A stretch of DNA of 64,000 nt. Origin: Mytilus edulis. Its lineage: Eukaryota > Mollusca > Bivalvia > Mytilida > Mytilidae. Below are positions 22,893 to 36,200 of the stretch, one piece after another. Every line of letters starts with the position of its first letter. Position 1 is the stretch's first letter. The notes under the pieces were generated by a model. It made no database searches, was not told the DNA's origin, and saw nothing but the letters and a program-made list of their open reading frames with translations. Where the stretch lies: positions 70,770,971 through 70,834,970 of the forward strand of contig NC_092357.1 in assembly GCF_963676685.1 (NCBI RefSeq), written 5' to 3'. The position numbers and the translations under genes were made by a program.

Positions 22893-24029
22893 CTCTATAT
22901 AAAATATATAACATACTAATTTCTTTTATATAAAATGTTATACTGGACATCATTAATTTTAATGTACCAAGTGGATAACTTTTGAATGTTTTTTTTTTTT
23001 ATCGTCAATTCAGTGCTAGAAACAAAATAAGGGAAATTAAAAAAAGTCTGTATATATTTTAATGTTTATTTATTGTTCTCTATCGTTGAATATGTTACAT
23101 CGTTACAATATGTTTACTCCTCATTGCTTTTTTGAAGTTTATCATTCCTGGTAAGTAACATGCAGTTATCTACAGCTGCAGATATTGGGGTTCGTTGGAA
23201 ATTCCATGAAAATTGACAATCTCTAAAAATGTATTACACCCTCATTTTTGGGATCTCAAATAATGTTACTTTAACCAATTAGTCGATTTATGTTGCTCAC
23301 ACAATTTTGTAAACATAACTATAAACAATTATTATAAAACTGGGAGGTATAGCTAGATATACAAGTAGGAATCAAAAAATTTATTCGGAAACGGCCTGCA
23401 CCGAGTACGGAATATGACAACTGGTTGATATAGTCGACCATTTGGGTTTTTTTTTCAGGTTTTATAAACATCTCCTTTTATTGATTAACCTTGGATGATT
23501 TGGTAAATTTGATAACACTATTTTGTCGAGATGTTGTTTCAGAAATTTATACAGTCATATACCTTACCATCTTTTTACTGTAACCCAAAATCTTACATCA
23601 TATTGACTATTGCGATGAGAAGGTAAAAATAAGTATGGCATTCTTCATAAAAATGGGAGATAACATCGTCGGCCATGATTTAAAGCAATGTGAAACACCT
23701 TAAACTGCAAAACAACGGATAAAAGATACTAAGAAATGTGTCAATGAGGCAGCACATGATCCAGTGAGAAGTTACATTTTTAAAGTGACAACAATGAAAT
23801 AAACGAATTAGTAAATTACATCTGTGTATAACTAAAGAGCAGCGATGTACAGCAGATATATTGACTTCCCTCTGCTTAATCTTTAATCTACACAGTTTAG
23901 TGGATATATAAGTATACACACATGTGTAGATATCGAGTTTGAGAAGAACATCATGTTTTTATAATATGTACATTAAACAGTAGAAATAATCAGATCTCTC
24001 TCGTTAACATTTTTGTCAAAATAACGTCA

Positions 24030-24233
24030 TCAAAACTTGGTAGTTGGTTCAGATAAGTCCGATTCATATCCTTTATTCTCAAGACCATTTGTGATTGGTT
24101 GATTAAAATAAGGCTTCTTTTCACTTTCAACAACATACGCGGCCTGTGGGTGAGCATGTGTGATTGGTTTAGCATATCTTCCAGTTTTGTTTTCATCAAG
24201 AGCTGGTCCCCAGTTGGGTCTTGGGGAGCACAT
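24030..24233 (-). CDS. SLC6 transporter exon 15 (cytoplasmic C-tail, stop)
   Basis: The acceptor ctttag precedes ATG at 24233, which codes internal Met here. 67 codons then stop. [20 protein letters not shown] is the family-typical post-TM12 segment ('WGP..ENR/KTGRY'). The tail ends PTTKF with no obvious PDZ ligand. Confidence 0.93.
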   Translation of the reverse strand: MCSPRPNWGPALDENKTGRYAKPITHAHPQAAYVVESEKKPYFNQPITNGLENKGYESDLSEPTTKF

Positions 24234-27200
24234 CTAAAGAAGAAAGTAAACAAATGGTCCTTTACATTGTATATGGGAATGTCATAATAAAAACAATGTA
24301 AGAAAAAGTTCAAAGGTTATTTCTTAGTCCTGTTCTATATCTGAAGTATGCTATCTCCAGCCTGTTCGCAACGCTTTTCGACAAAATGACCTTGATTGTT
24401 TAAGTAGAATGAAACAGGCACAATTCGAAAGAATTTCATTTTCAGATATTCGCCGTTTTGAAAGCAAAATGAGGATATTAAAATTGATGTATGCCTTTTT
24501 GTGCTTCTTTGTTTGCTTTTGTGGTGATTGGAATGGTAGCACAGTGTTGACTGCTGTACCCCTATTTTGGACATTTTTACCAATTTTGTCTGTTTGTTTT
24601 GTTTACGCATCGTTGTCAATATAATGGAATTTGATGCGACTGTCAACGAGTGAGAGGTTTAGCTAGCTATAAATCCGGTTAAATCCACCATTTTCTACAT
24701 AAAAAAAATGCCTGTACCAAGTCAGGAATATGCCAGATGTTATCCATTCGTTTGATGTGTCTGAAATTTTTATTTTGCTATTTGATTAGGGCTTTCCCTT
24801 TTGAATTTTCTTCGGAATTCAGTTTTCTGTCATAGATTTTTTTTCTAAAGTAATTGCATTGCTCTAACCCACAATTTAAAAAAAAAATCACAAGTTTTTG
24901 GTGTACGCTATTGATAATTTTACTCTGGGTTCTGACGTGACGCTGAAATTGTCGAAACTATCATATATATTTAATACCATTTTCAGTGGTTGTTACATAA
25001 CATAACGTCATGTTAAATTGTTGCAAATTGGTACTTTGACCTTTAATAGTTTACGTTTACAAATTGTGATTTGAATTGGAGAGTTGCCTCATTGGCACTC
25101 GTACCACATCTTGTTATATGTATAAAAAGCCAGTGTGTGAGTAGTTTTTCAAGTTAAATCATCGATAATAATCTCTACACAAATATTTTTAATCATTTAA
25201 TGTACAAGCTTACCCCTCTATTGTCTTTGAACAGCAGATGATATATAAACCATCCAGGAATGAATACCAATGGACAAAGAACAATCATCCAGCCCAATGC
25301 ATTGGCCCAATCTGGGTACATATAAGACCCCATTGCTGTAGGTTCATATTGGATAGCTTTTAATACAATTACAACCTACAAAACAAGAACAAGATCAATA
25401 TTGTCATACAAAACATCACATATAGGCAGTATAAAAAGGGTAAGGAGATGGCCCAATCTAGGTACATATAACACCCCATTGTACTAGGTTCATATTGGAT
25501 AGCTTTTAATACAATTACAACCTACAAAAAAAGAACAAGATCAATATTGTCATACAAAACATCACATATAGGCAGTATAAAAAGGGTAAGGAGATGGCCC
25601 AATCTAGGTACATATAACACCCCATTGTACTAGGTTAATACTGGATAGCTTTTAATACAAATACAACCAAAATAAAAACAGCACAATTAGATGGGTCTGG
25701 TTGGGTTTGTCATGTCAGTCCTGAGATCGGAACTATTCTGAATTTTGCTCTACAAACATCAAAAGCTAATGTTGACACGTCGCTTCTATATTTTCCTAGT
25801 TTTCTTAAGTTTTCCGTGTTGTGTTTTGTGTACTATATATTGTTTTTGTTTGTCGTTAACTTTTCACCACATCATTGTCAGTTTGTTTTCGACTGTGAAT
25901 ATTCTATTTATATCTGTCGCCTCTCTTTAACTACTGCTTTTGTCTTCGGAATGATACTATTGTTGACTTACTTGCCACTAACACTCCACGTGAAATCACA
26001 TGTTCTTCTTAGATGATTTTTAATCATATACAATACTAACCGCTAATGCAACGGGTGAAATGACACACCATGCCGGGGCGAAGAAGAAGAATGTTACTTG
26101 AACTGGTAGGGAATTACCCATTATCATTTCTATACAATACTCACTGCTAATGCTACGGGTGAGATAACACACCATGTCGGGGCAAAGAAGAAGAATGTTA
26201 CTTGAACTGGTAGGGAATTACTCATTATCATTTCTATACAATACTCACCGCTAATGCTACGGGTGAGATGACACACCATGTTGGGGCAAAGAAGAAGAAT
26301 GTTACTTGAACTGGTAGGGAATTTCCCATCATCATATACATATACAATACTCACTGCTAATGCACACACCATGTCAAGGCGAAGAAGAAGAAGAATGTCA
26401 CTTGAACTGGCAGGGAATTACCCATCATCATTTCTATACAATACTCACTGCTAATGTTACTGGTGAGATGACACACCATGTGGGGGCAAAGAAGAAGAAT
26501 GTTAATTGAACTGGTAGGGAATTTCCAATCATATACATTACTTACCGCTAATGCTACGGGTGAGATGACACACCATGTCGGGGCGAAGACGAAGAATGTT
26601 ACTTGAACTGGTAGGGAATTACTCATTATCATTTCTATACAATTCTCACTGCTAATGCTACGGGTGAAATGACACACTATGTTGGGGCAAAGAAAAAGAA
26701 TGCAACTTGAACTGGTAGGGAATAACCCATCATCATTTCTATACAATACTCACCGCTAATGCTACGGGTGAAATGACACACTATGTTGGTGCAAAGAAGA
26801 AGAATGTTACTTGAACTGGTAGGGAATTACCCATCATCATTTCTATACAATACTCACCGCTAATGCTACGGGTGAAATGACACACTATGTTGGTGCAAAG
26901 AAGAAGAATGTTACTTGAACTGGTAGGGAATTACCCATCATCATTTCTATACAGTACTCACTGCTAATGCTACGGGTGAAATGACACACTATGTTGGGGC
27001 AAAAAAAAAGAATGCAACTTGAACTGGTAGGGAATAACCCATCATCATTTCTATACAATACTCACCGCTAATGCTACGGGTGAAATGACACACTATGTTG
27101 GTGCAAAGAAGAAGAATGTTACTTGAACTGGTAGGGAATTACCCATCATCATTTCTATACAGTACTCACTCCTAATGCTACGGGTGAGATGACACACCAT

Positions 27201-30200
27201 GTCGGGGCAAAGAAGAAGAATGTTACTTGAACTGGTAGGGAATTACCCATCATCATTTCTATACAATACTCACCGCTAATGCTACGGGTGAGATGACACA
27301 CCATGTTGGGGTAAAGAAGAAGAATGTTACTTGAACTGGTAGGGAATTTCCAATCATTATTTCTATACAATACTCACTGCTAATGCACACACCATGTCGG
27401 GGCGAAGAAGAAGAAGAATGTCACTTGAACTGGCAGGGAATTACCCATCATCATTTCTATACAATACTCACTGCTAATGTTACGGGTGAGATGACACACC
27501 ATGTTGGGGCAAAGAAGAAGAATGTTAATTGAACTGGTAGGGAATTTCCAATCATATACATTACTTACCGCTAATGCTACGGGTGAGATGACACACCATG
27601 TCGGGGCGAAGACGAAGAATGTTACTTGAACTGGTAAGGAATTACCCATCATCATTTCTATACAATACTCACTGCTAATGCTACGGGTGAGATGACACAC
27701 CATGTCGGGGCAAAGAAAAAGAATGTTACTTGAACTGGTAGGGAATTACCCATCATCATTTCTATACAATACTCACTGCTAATGCTACGGGTGAGATGAC
27801 ACACCATGTTGGGGCAAAGAAGAAGAATGTTACTTGAACTGGTAGGGAATTTCCCATCATCATTTCTATGTCTTTTCTAAATCGGAAAAACCCTGAAAAA
27901 TAGTAGAGAAAAAAATGTTAGCTTGATATATATTTGGAAGTTTTAGAGTTTGCACTTTTTTTCAATGTGAGATAAAATGATTCCGTAGTGGCGAATTTTA
28001 TGAGTCTTTTGAAGATGAAACGCACGTCTGGCGTATGAAATTATATGCCTGGTACCTTTGATAACTATAATGCTATAATGTCAAATTTTTACCATTGTTA
28101 TGAGTGCGTTAATTAGCTAAGTTATTTTAAGTAGCACACTTTGAATCTCTTTCGAAATCTTTGATCTTTTATTCATATTAATGATAGCAAAACGAATTCT
28201 GTGTCTGTACTATATGCGTTAGATTTTTGTTTGTTTGTTACTAGTAATATAAATAAAACGAGATTACTATCAAACACAGATGAAATGAATTGGACGCAAG
28301 ACCTACCAATACCTTATAGTCGGATTTAAAAGCGAGGAGATGAAAAAAGTTCAAACCAGAAAACTGACGGCAACAACAAAACAATTTATAAAAAACAAGG
28401 CATCAGAAGCATATTATGATGATATTATATTATTACTAACCATATAATATGTAGGATATTTTGAATATGTTCCCATGTTATACAGTATGCACTTTTGTAG
28501 CATATCTTACATATGGTTCTTATACTTTATGCATCGATATTTGTACTGTTAACTTACCATATATGTAGGACATTTTAACATACATAAATATAATACAAAT
28601 ATAAGAAAGCAATGAATGATGTTGTTAAATTGATTTATGCATTTTTGTGCTTCTTTGTTAAATATTTGACTGTTTGTTTTCATTGTGATTAAGATTATAA
28701 CACAATGTTGACTGCTGTATCCATAAGTTTAACTTTTTTACCCATTATGACTGTTTATTTTGTTCACGCATCGTTGTTAATTTATTGGAATTTGATAGAC
28801 TGTTGTACAAGTGAGATGTTTAGCGTTATAAAACCAAGTTCAATCGACACTTTCTACATAAGAAAATGCATGAAGAAAATGTCTGTACCAAGTCAGAAAT
28901 ATGACGGTTGTTATTCATTCGTTTGATGTGTTTGAGCCTTTGACTATCCGTTTTGTATTTTTGTGATTTTTACTTTATACTGTATGCGTGGACATTTTTA
29001 TTGCTATCTAACCATACCTGAAGTACATTTTACATAATCATATGTTCTTTATACTGTATGCGTCGACATTTTTATTGTTAACTAACAATATATGTAGCAC
29101 ATTTACATATGTTCCATATATTGTATACGTCGACATTTTTATTATCAACTTACCATATATGTATGACACTAACGTAAGTTCAAAGAGACCTACAAATAAC
29201 AAAGGGAAACCACCCACGTACGTATCACACAGATTCAGCATGTATAAACCTCCCTGGAAAATAGCATAATTATAGTTATTACAGAAAGTAGATCGAAAGT
29301 AAGGACTGACGACGAGCGGAATAAGGAAATATTTCACTTAATTAAATTTACCGACGATAGATATTTTTTAGATTGTTTATGTTAGTAAACATCCCTGTCT
29401 TTTAAATATTCAGCTTTTGACGTTACTGATAAAGGTTAATCTAGTAAATCAATTTGGAAGCACGGAATATATAAAGTGTCACTTGTAAGTTAGTATTATT
29501 GTTTCTGAGACTACTATAACGCATGTCTTATAGTAATCCATGAGTTATAGAAGTCGGTGGTTTTTCATATGTGACGTCATGCTGTTTCTAAATTTCATAA
29601 ATTCAAATGTGGCATAACGTTTCTGCCTTTTCGCCATCGTATGTGACGTCACAATTTTTTTAATTACGTTGACGCTTGGACTGATTCGGATGTGTGTCTA
29701 TTTTGTGATAAACTTGGGTTTAGTTTTCTGTAATTAGTTAATATTTCAGTTTCATTATGTATATCTCTTTCATATTCATTTGTTAACATTTACTGTTTGC
29801 AATAGCATTAAGTATTCTATATAATAAGGATGTTCTTATCCCGTGCATAAAAACAATGCCGTATTTGTCAAAACCTTTTCAACTTTTAATCTTCAGTGCT
29901 GTACAACTTTGTACCTTTTTCACGTTCGATCTTTTATATCTAGGCGTTATGTATTCAGGTTTAGTTTTCTGTAATTAGTTAATACTTTAGTTTCTTTGTG
30001 TATATCTCTTTCATATTCATTTGATAAAATTTACTGTTTGCAATAGCATGAATTGTTCTATATAATAAGAATGTTCTTATCCCGGGCATAAAAACAATGC
30101 CGTATTTTGCGAAACCTTTTCAACTTTTGATCTTCAGTGCTGTACAACTTTGTACTTTTTTCACTTTCGATCTTTTATATCTGGGCGTCACTGGTGAGTC

Positions 30201-33200
30201 TTGTGTGGGCAAGGCGCGTTTTTGGCGTATTGAATTTTAAACCTGATGCTTTTTGTTATCTATTAATCATGTTTTTCTGTGTCTAATATGTTCTCCTATT
30301 TATTTGTATTGTAGTCCTGTAATATTATGTTGTCATTTTAATGTTATATTTAACTTTGCCATTAAAGTGCGAGGTTTGGCATGCCTTAAAACCAGGTTCA
30401 ACCCACCACTTTTATTCCCCTTTAAAAGTGTCCTGTACCAAGTCAGGAAGATGGTCATTGTTATATATTGTTCGTTTCTCTTTGTGTTGCATTTTAACGT
30501 TGAGTCGTTTGTGTTTTCTCTTATTTTTGAGATATTGAGATAAGACGTGGCACGGTACTTGTCTATCCCAAATTCATGTATTTGGTTTTCATGTTACATT
30601 TGTTATTCTCGTGGTGTTTTGTCTGATGATTGGTCTGTTTCTGTGTGTGTTGCGTTTCGATGTTGTGTCGTTGTTCTCCTCTTATATTTAATGCGTTTCG
30701 CTCGGTTTTGGTTTGTTACCCCGATTTTGTTTTTTGTCCATGGATTTATGAGTTTTGAACAGCGGTATACTACTGTTGCCTTTATTTTTAAATACTTAAT
30801 GAAATGAGTGACTGGTGAAAAATGTTAATCCATTTCGTGAACCAATGCATTTATAAACTAAGTCTTGTGTGCACGATTTTATCATTTTTTAAGCATCCAT
30901 GTCGTATAATGTTAAAAACATAAATTTCACTTGATCAGTGTTTTTTTTTTGAAAAATGGCAGCTAATTAATGGTTGTGTTTTGAAGCCGAAGTTTACCGA
31001 TTGTCAACTAACAATCAACAAAGAAGCATGAATATTCAGAATAGTACGTGTATAACATGACCAATAAGATACAGTTTATTGCGATGGCGGAGCGGTGTCT
31101 ACGTTGTTGGCGAATTATTGTCTGGGCAGTTATAATTTTTAAAAAGAAAATTTCTTCTAAATTTGGACAAATTAAAGATTTTTCTTCAGAAATAAGTATG
31201 TACAAATTTATAATAAAAACTAGCCATTTAGTTATAAAAAAACACAATCTCCATTATTTGTGTTAATTTAAAGATTCAAATGACTTTAACGAATAGAAAA
31301 TGTCAATGAAAAACAGCCGACATTCGTCATACGTTAATTAAAAACAAAACAAAAAACATAACCTGACCGTCTTTTCGGGAAATTTACGGAATGCATCGAA
31401 AATAAATATTCAAGTGCAAAAATAAACAACAATATACGAAAAGGTGAATTTAATTGCAGAAATATTTTCAACAACAAACAATTATACATAGATCATGTAG
31501 ATAGCATAATGCTAATAAATAATAGTGTGAAACAAGCGGTACAGTACGGAAAATTCAAATAAAGAAACAGTGTCAACACGAAATATATATTTAACAATAA
31601 ATATTTGAAAATTAATAATTGACAAGACGATTTCACCGTTTCAGAATCCAATGCATTCTGGGTAATTTTTTAAAAGCATACACTAAAATGTTGTGATTTG
31701 TTTCAAACGACGGAACAATGGAAATCCATTCAATGACGTTATTTACATTTTGGTGTACGAACAATGAAATTACCCATAGTCCTTTAAATTCTGAAAAGGC
31801 GAAATAACATATACATACCCTAGTAACCATTGGCAAACCTAGTAGAAAGAAGAAGGCACAAATGCCAAATCTGAACATATATAACCGAATTTTAGGTTTC
31901 ATTAAATAATCCTTCATTTCGTCAACAAGACCTGTTATAACTGTTTCTGTGATCGAAAACTGAAAAGAAAAACATGAATCAGTATGTGCTGCCCTTCCAA
32001 GTTTAAACACTATGTCATGCCAATCAGCAACGCTCGGATGAATCCGCTACTTTCTTTCTATCCATTGAAGGTATGGAATCGGCCGAGATGTGACGAATGC
32101 ATGTCATGCAATGTTTTGATAAATACTGTAAGATTACGGTATGAATATAGGTGAATATTGACCGCAGTATATTTTTGTTTTGCACAAGCTTGTCACAATG
32201 TTAGTGGACTTCATATTCTTTGACCAAGACCACTGCATTAACCAATCAAATAAGACATGACATTCAACAGTGTGCTAACCAATCAAATAAGACATGACAT
32301 TCAATATTGGACTCATTTCCTGCTATGAAAGATTCTCAAAAAAAACATACAATAATTTGGTTCATCGACATCCATGATAACTAATAAAGCATATGAGACA
32401 GCATACGATTATTTTTGTATCTTTATGTATGCTAAAAAGTAAAATCACAAAAATACTGAACTCCGAGGAAAATTCAAAACGGAAAGTCCCTATTCAAATG
32501 ACAAAATCAAAAGACAAAACACATCAACCGACATGGTACAGGTATTTTCGTATGTAGTTGTATAGCGCTAAACCTCTCACTTGTATAAGTTCAATTAATT
32601 AATGTCATGTTGGTTTCGATGACAAATATCTCGCATTTGAATTTTATATTAGTTATTACACCTGTTTGTTTTGCTCACACATTGTTGTCACTCAATATAA
32701 TGAAATTCTATGCAACTGTCGTACAACTGAGGGATGTTGCTAGCCATGAAACGAGATTTAACCCCATTTTCGACGACATAAGGAAATGCCTGTACCAAGT
32801 CAGTAATATAACAGTTGTTTTGCTTACGTTTCATGTTTTTGATAATTAAAGGCAAGAGTAGTGTACCGCTGTACAAAAGTCATAACAAAACCAAACGCCA
32901 AAATACTTAGACATGAACAAATTGATAACAACTGCCATATTCCTGCCTTGGTACAGGAAATTCTAAGAAATTTTTTTTTTCTTAGAATTTCCTGTACCAA
33001 GGCAGGAATATGGCAGTTGTCATTTTAGCGATATTTTTAAACATTTACATATAAGCGGAATTTATGGCTAGCCATACATTCCGCTTATATGTAAATGTTT
33101 AAAAATATCGCTGAAATGACAACACTACGTGTCAGAAATACAGAACCAACAAACGCAAGAACACTCATCACATCATTTTTATAACGAATACTAGTATGTA

Positions 33201-36200
33201 ATCTTGCAATTCATACAATTATATTCACAAAACTAGCCCAAACACTTTTCATGATAGTGACGGAATTGAAAGGATACTTCAAATCAATGCTGTGAAGACG
33301 TCATATGTATGTGGACTAACACAATCCTTTATCCATGTAAATCAGAATTCTAATACGACATATGTATGTGGACTAACACAATCCTTTATCCATGTAAATC
33401 AGAATTCTAATATGACGTGCTTCTTTAGCTTTGTAAACAACACAGGGTTAAAATTCTCGATATATCTATACTTAGCGCAGACACAGATATATACATAATA
33501 ATGGCTGTTTCAATATACTTCCCACGTAAATGTATTGGAACCTATTTGCAGACCCTTTGCCGATTTTATTGTTTTAATAAGTGCAATTAAAAAAAGACAA
33601 AATAACTTTTATTCTTATTCGTATGCATTATAAAAAGAAGTAATGCACAAGATCTCGGAGAAATCAACAAAATAGAAATAAAATAAAATTCCGCGAAAGT
33701 CTATTAATCTTTTTTGGCGCATTTAAGTCATTTCGAAACATGACGTCATACAAATGAAACCGCTAAAGCTGAAAGTTTTTTGTTACATGAACCATCGGAA
33801 TTCGTATGATATTGTATTAAAACTGATTTTTGAGGTAGGTTTTGTTTTATTTTCTATTCTATTGCATTATTCGCATATTTACGCATTTCAGCAAGTCAAC
33901 ATGGCGACTCCTTAGTTACGAAATGTCAACTTTGGATTTGATGGAGCTTACGAGAAAAAACATGTAACTTTAAAATGGCTAATGTTTAGTTTGAGAATTA
34001 AAATAATTAAACTATTTTTTCTGGCGGTTATTCACGAAATAACCTAGTATGCAATCTACATATACACTTCTGACGGAAATTAACGAATAGCTACGGAAAT
34101 GAAGGAATATGTGAACTTACAAGTGAGCTAAAACCTAATGTCATCATCATAAAAAAGAACAAGATAGCCCATAATGGTGATACAGGCATTTGTGCGAGAG
34201 CCTCTGGGTACACAACAAATGCTAATCCGGGTCCTGTAAAGAAAATATAGAAAACATACAAAATGTACTGATAAAAAAAAACCAATGTAAACTGATCTTT
34301 TGGTGCTACATTTACCAGTTTAAAAATTGTAATTAACTTTTAATTTATCAATTTATTAATGATCCAATTTCATACGTGTTTCCATTATGTATGTTTGATC
34401 TGTCTGATTCCAAGGATTAACGTCCAGGTCATTTAGCTGTTCTTTATAATAGAAAATCAGAAACGTATTCTACTAATAACCCTGACTTGTCTCGGTACTT
34501 ATGCATCCCGCAAATGTGTTGTTGTGCTGTGGTCATTTTCTGTAGTCTCGTTTTTCGATTTTCTTATGTGTTTTGTCTACATGCCATTTATTATATATTT
34601 GGTGATATATTTATCTGTTTATAGTTATTAAGATTATAACAATATGTTTATCGCTGATCCACTTTTTTTGTGAAATTTTTAACTATTATGTCAGCTTGTT
34701 TTGTTTACACATTGTTGTAAACATAATGGAATGTTATGCGACCGTTTTTCAATTGAGAGGTTTAGAGAGCTATAAAACTATGTGTAATCCATCATTTTGC
34801 TACATAAGAAAATGCGTGTACCGAGTCTGGAATACGATAATTGCTTTGCCTTCGTTTGATGTGTTTGAGCTTTTGGTTTTGCCATTTGATTAGGGACTTT
34901 CCGATTAAAATTTTCGTTGTAGTTCGGTATTTTCGTTATTTTACTTTTTGGTTAGAAATAAAAGAGTCATCCTGAAGATATCAAACGAGATATGTGTTAA
35001 TCAAAGAAATAGCCGGATGTGAATGAATAAATAGATGTGCCTGGAACGCAATATGCGCTTGTCGTGTGCATATTGAAATGAGTACAAGAATAATATGGAA
35101 TATAGTACATTCTATTCAATTAGAAGTCAGAAAATAATCTGCAGATGGGTATTCTTGATGTTTTACAAAATCACTTTCATCTTTAAACTACGGATAAAAA
35201 AAATTACACAATGAACACACTAACTGACGGACGGCCGAACAACGGTTAACAATATTATGTAATTATATAATTATAATATTATTAATATTATAATATTATT
35301 AATATTATATTCTTAATATTATATTCGTGTACTTCCCTGTCCTATATGTTCTCCCATTTATTTGTATTGTAGTCCTATCATGTAATGTTGTCATTTTAAT
35401 GTTATATCTAACGTTGCCATTAAAGCGGGATGTTTGGCATGGCACAATACCAAGTTCACCCACCATTTTGTATTATTAAAATGTCCTGTACCAAGTCAGG
35501 AAAATGGTCATTGTTAAAAATTATAGTTTGTTTCTGTGTGTGTTACATTTTAATGTTGTGTTTCTGTTGTTTCGTAGTTCTCCTCTTATATTTGTCTAAT
35601 GCGGCATAAAGCAACCAACAATCAATCAATCTTATATTTGATATGTTTCCCTCAGTTTTAGTTTGTAACCCGGATTTGTATTTTTCTCAATCGACTTATG
35701 AATTTCGAACATCGGTATACTACTGTTGCCTTTATTTATGTGCTATCGATGACGACCAGTCGTGTAAAAGCATATCCCCAACAAATAATAAATGTATACG
35801 TTATCAAATCATTTGAGCAGTACTCAGAATATCAACCAAAGGCCAATTATTACACAGCAAACGGATCCCCACATATTTTCAATACAACCAAAGCCAAAGT
35901 TCACGATATATACAAAAAATATTTCACTAACATGCTGTTAAAGGATTTTTATAAATGACTCATGACGTTTTTGATTATGTGATAACGTGGTTGTTTTTAT
36001 AGTGATTAATTGATTATCAGACAAAATATGTGACGAGTACTAAAGTATTTGATCATTTAAAAATCGAGGACGGTGTTTTTGACTATTTGATTACCTTGTT
36101 AAAAAAAAATATTGATTAAATGATTATACTTTAGTATTGACAAAAAGTAAAATCACAAAAATACTAAATTCCAAGGAAAATTCTAAACGGAAAGTTCCTA

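Larger units (their letters stand above)
16107..24029. other. Intergenic, mosaic of dispersed repeats, no gene seen
   Basis: About 7.9 kb without a supportable gene, between the TIR element and the 3' end of the SLC6 gene. Besides the separately listed elements it holds imperfect 'atataaagaatatagagag' repeats (about 19000-19110; related sequence near 13560-13900) and an inverted pair at 22800-22892. Short ORFs here start and stop inside repeats. Confidence 0.6.

Noticed and set aside
26026..27776. CRISPR-like or satellite-only reading of the 104 bp array
   Set aside because: Units are contiguous without spacers, the DNA is animal, and each unit is recognisably exon plus donor.
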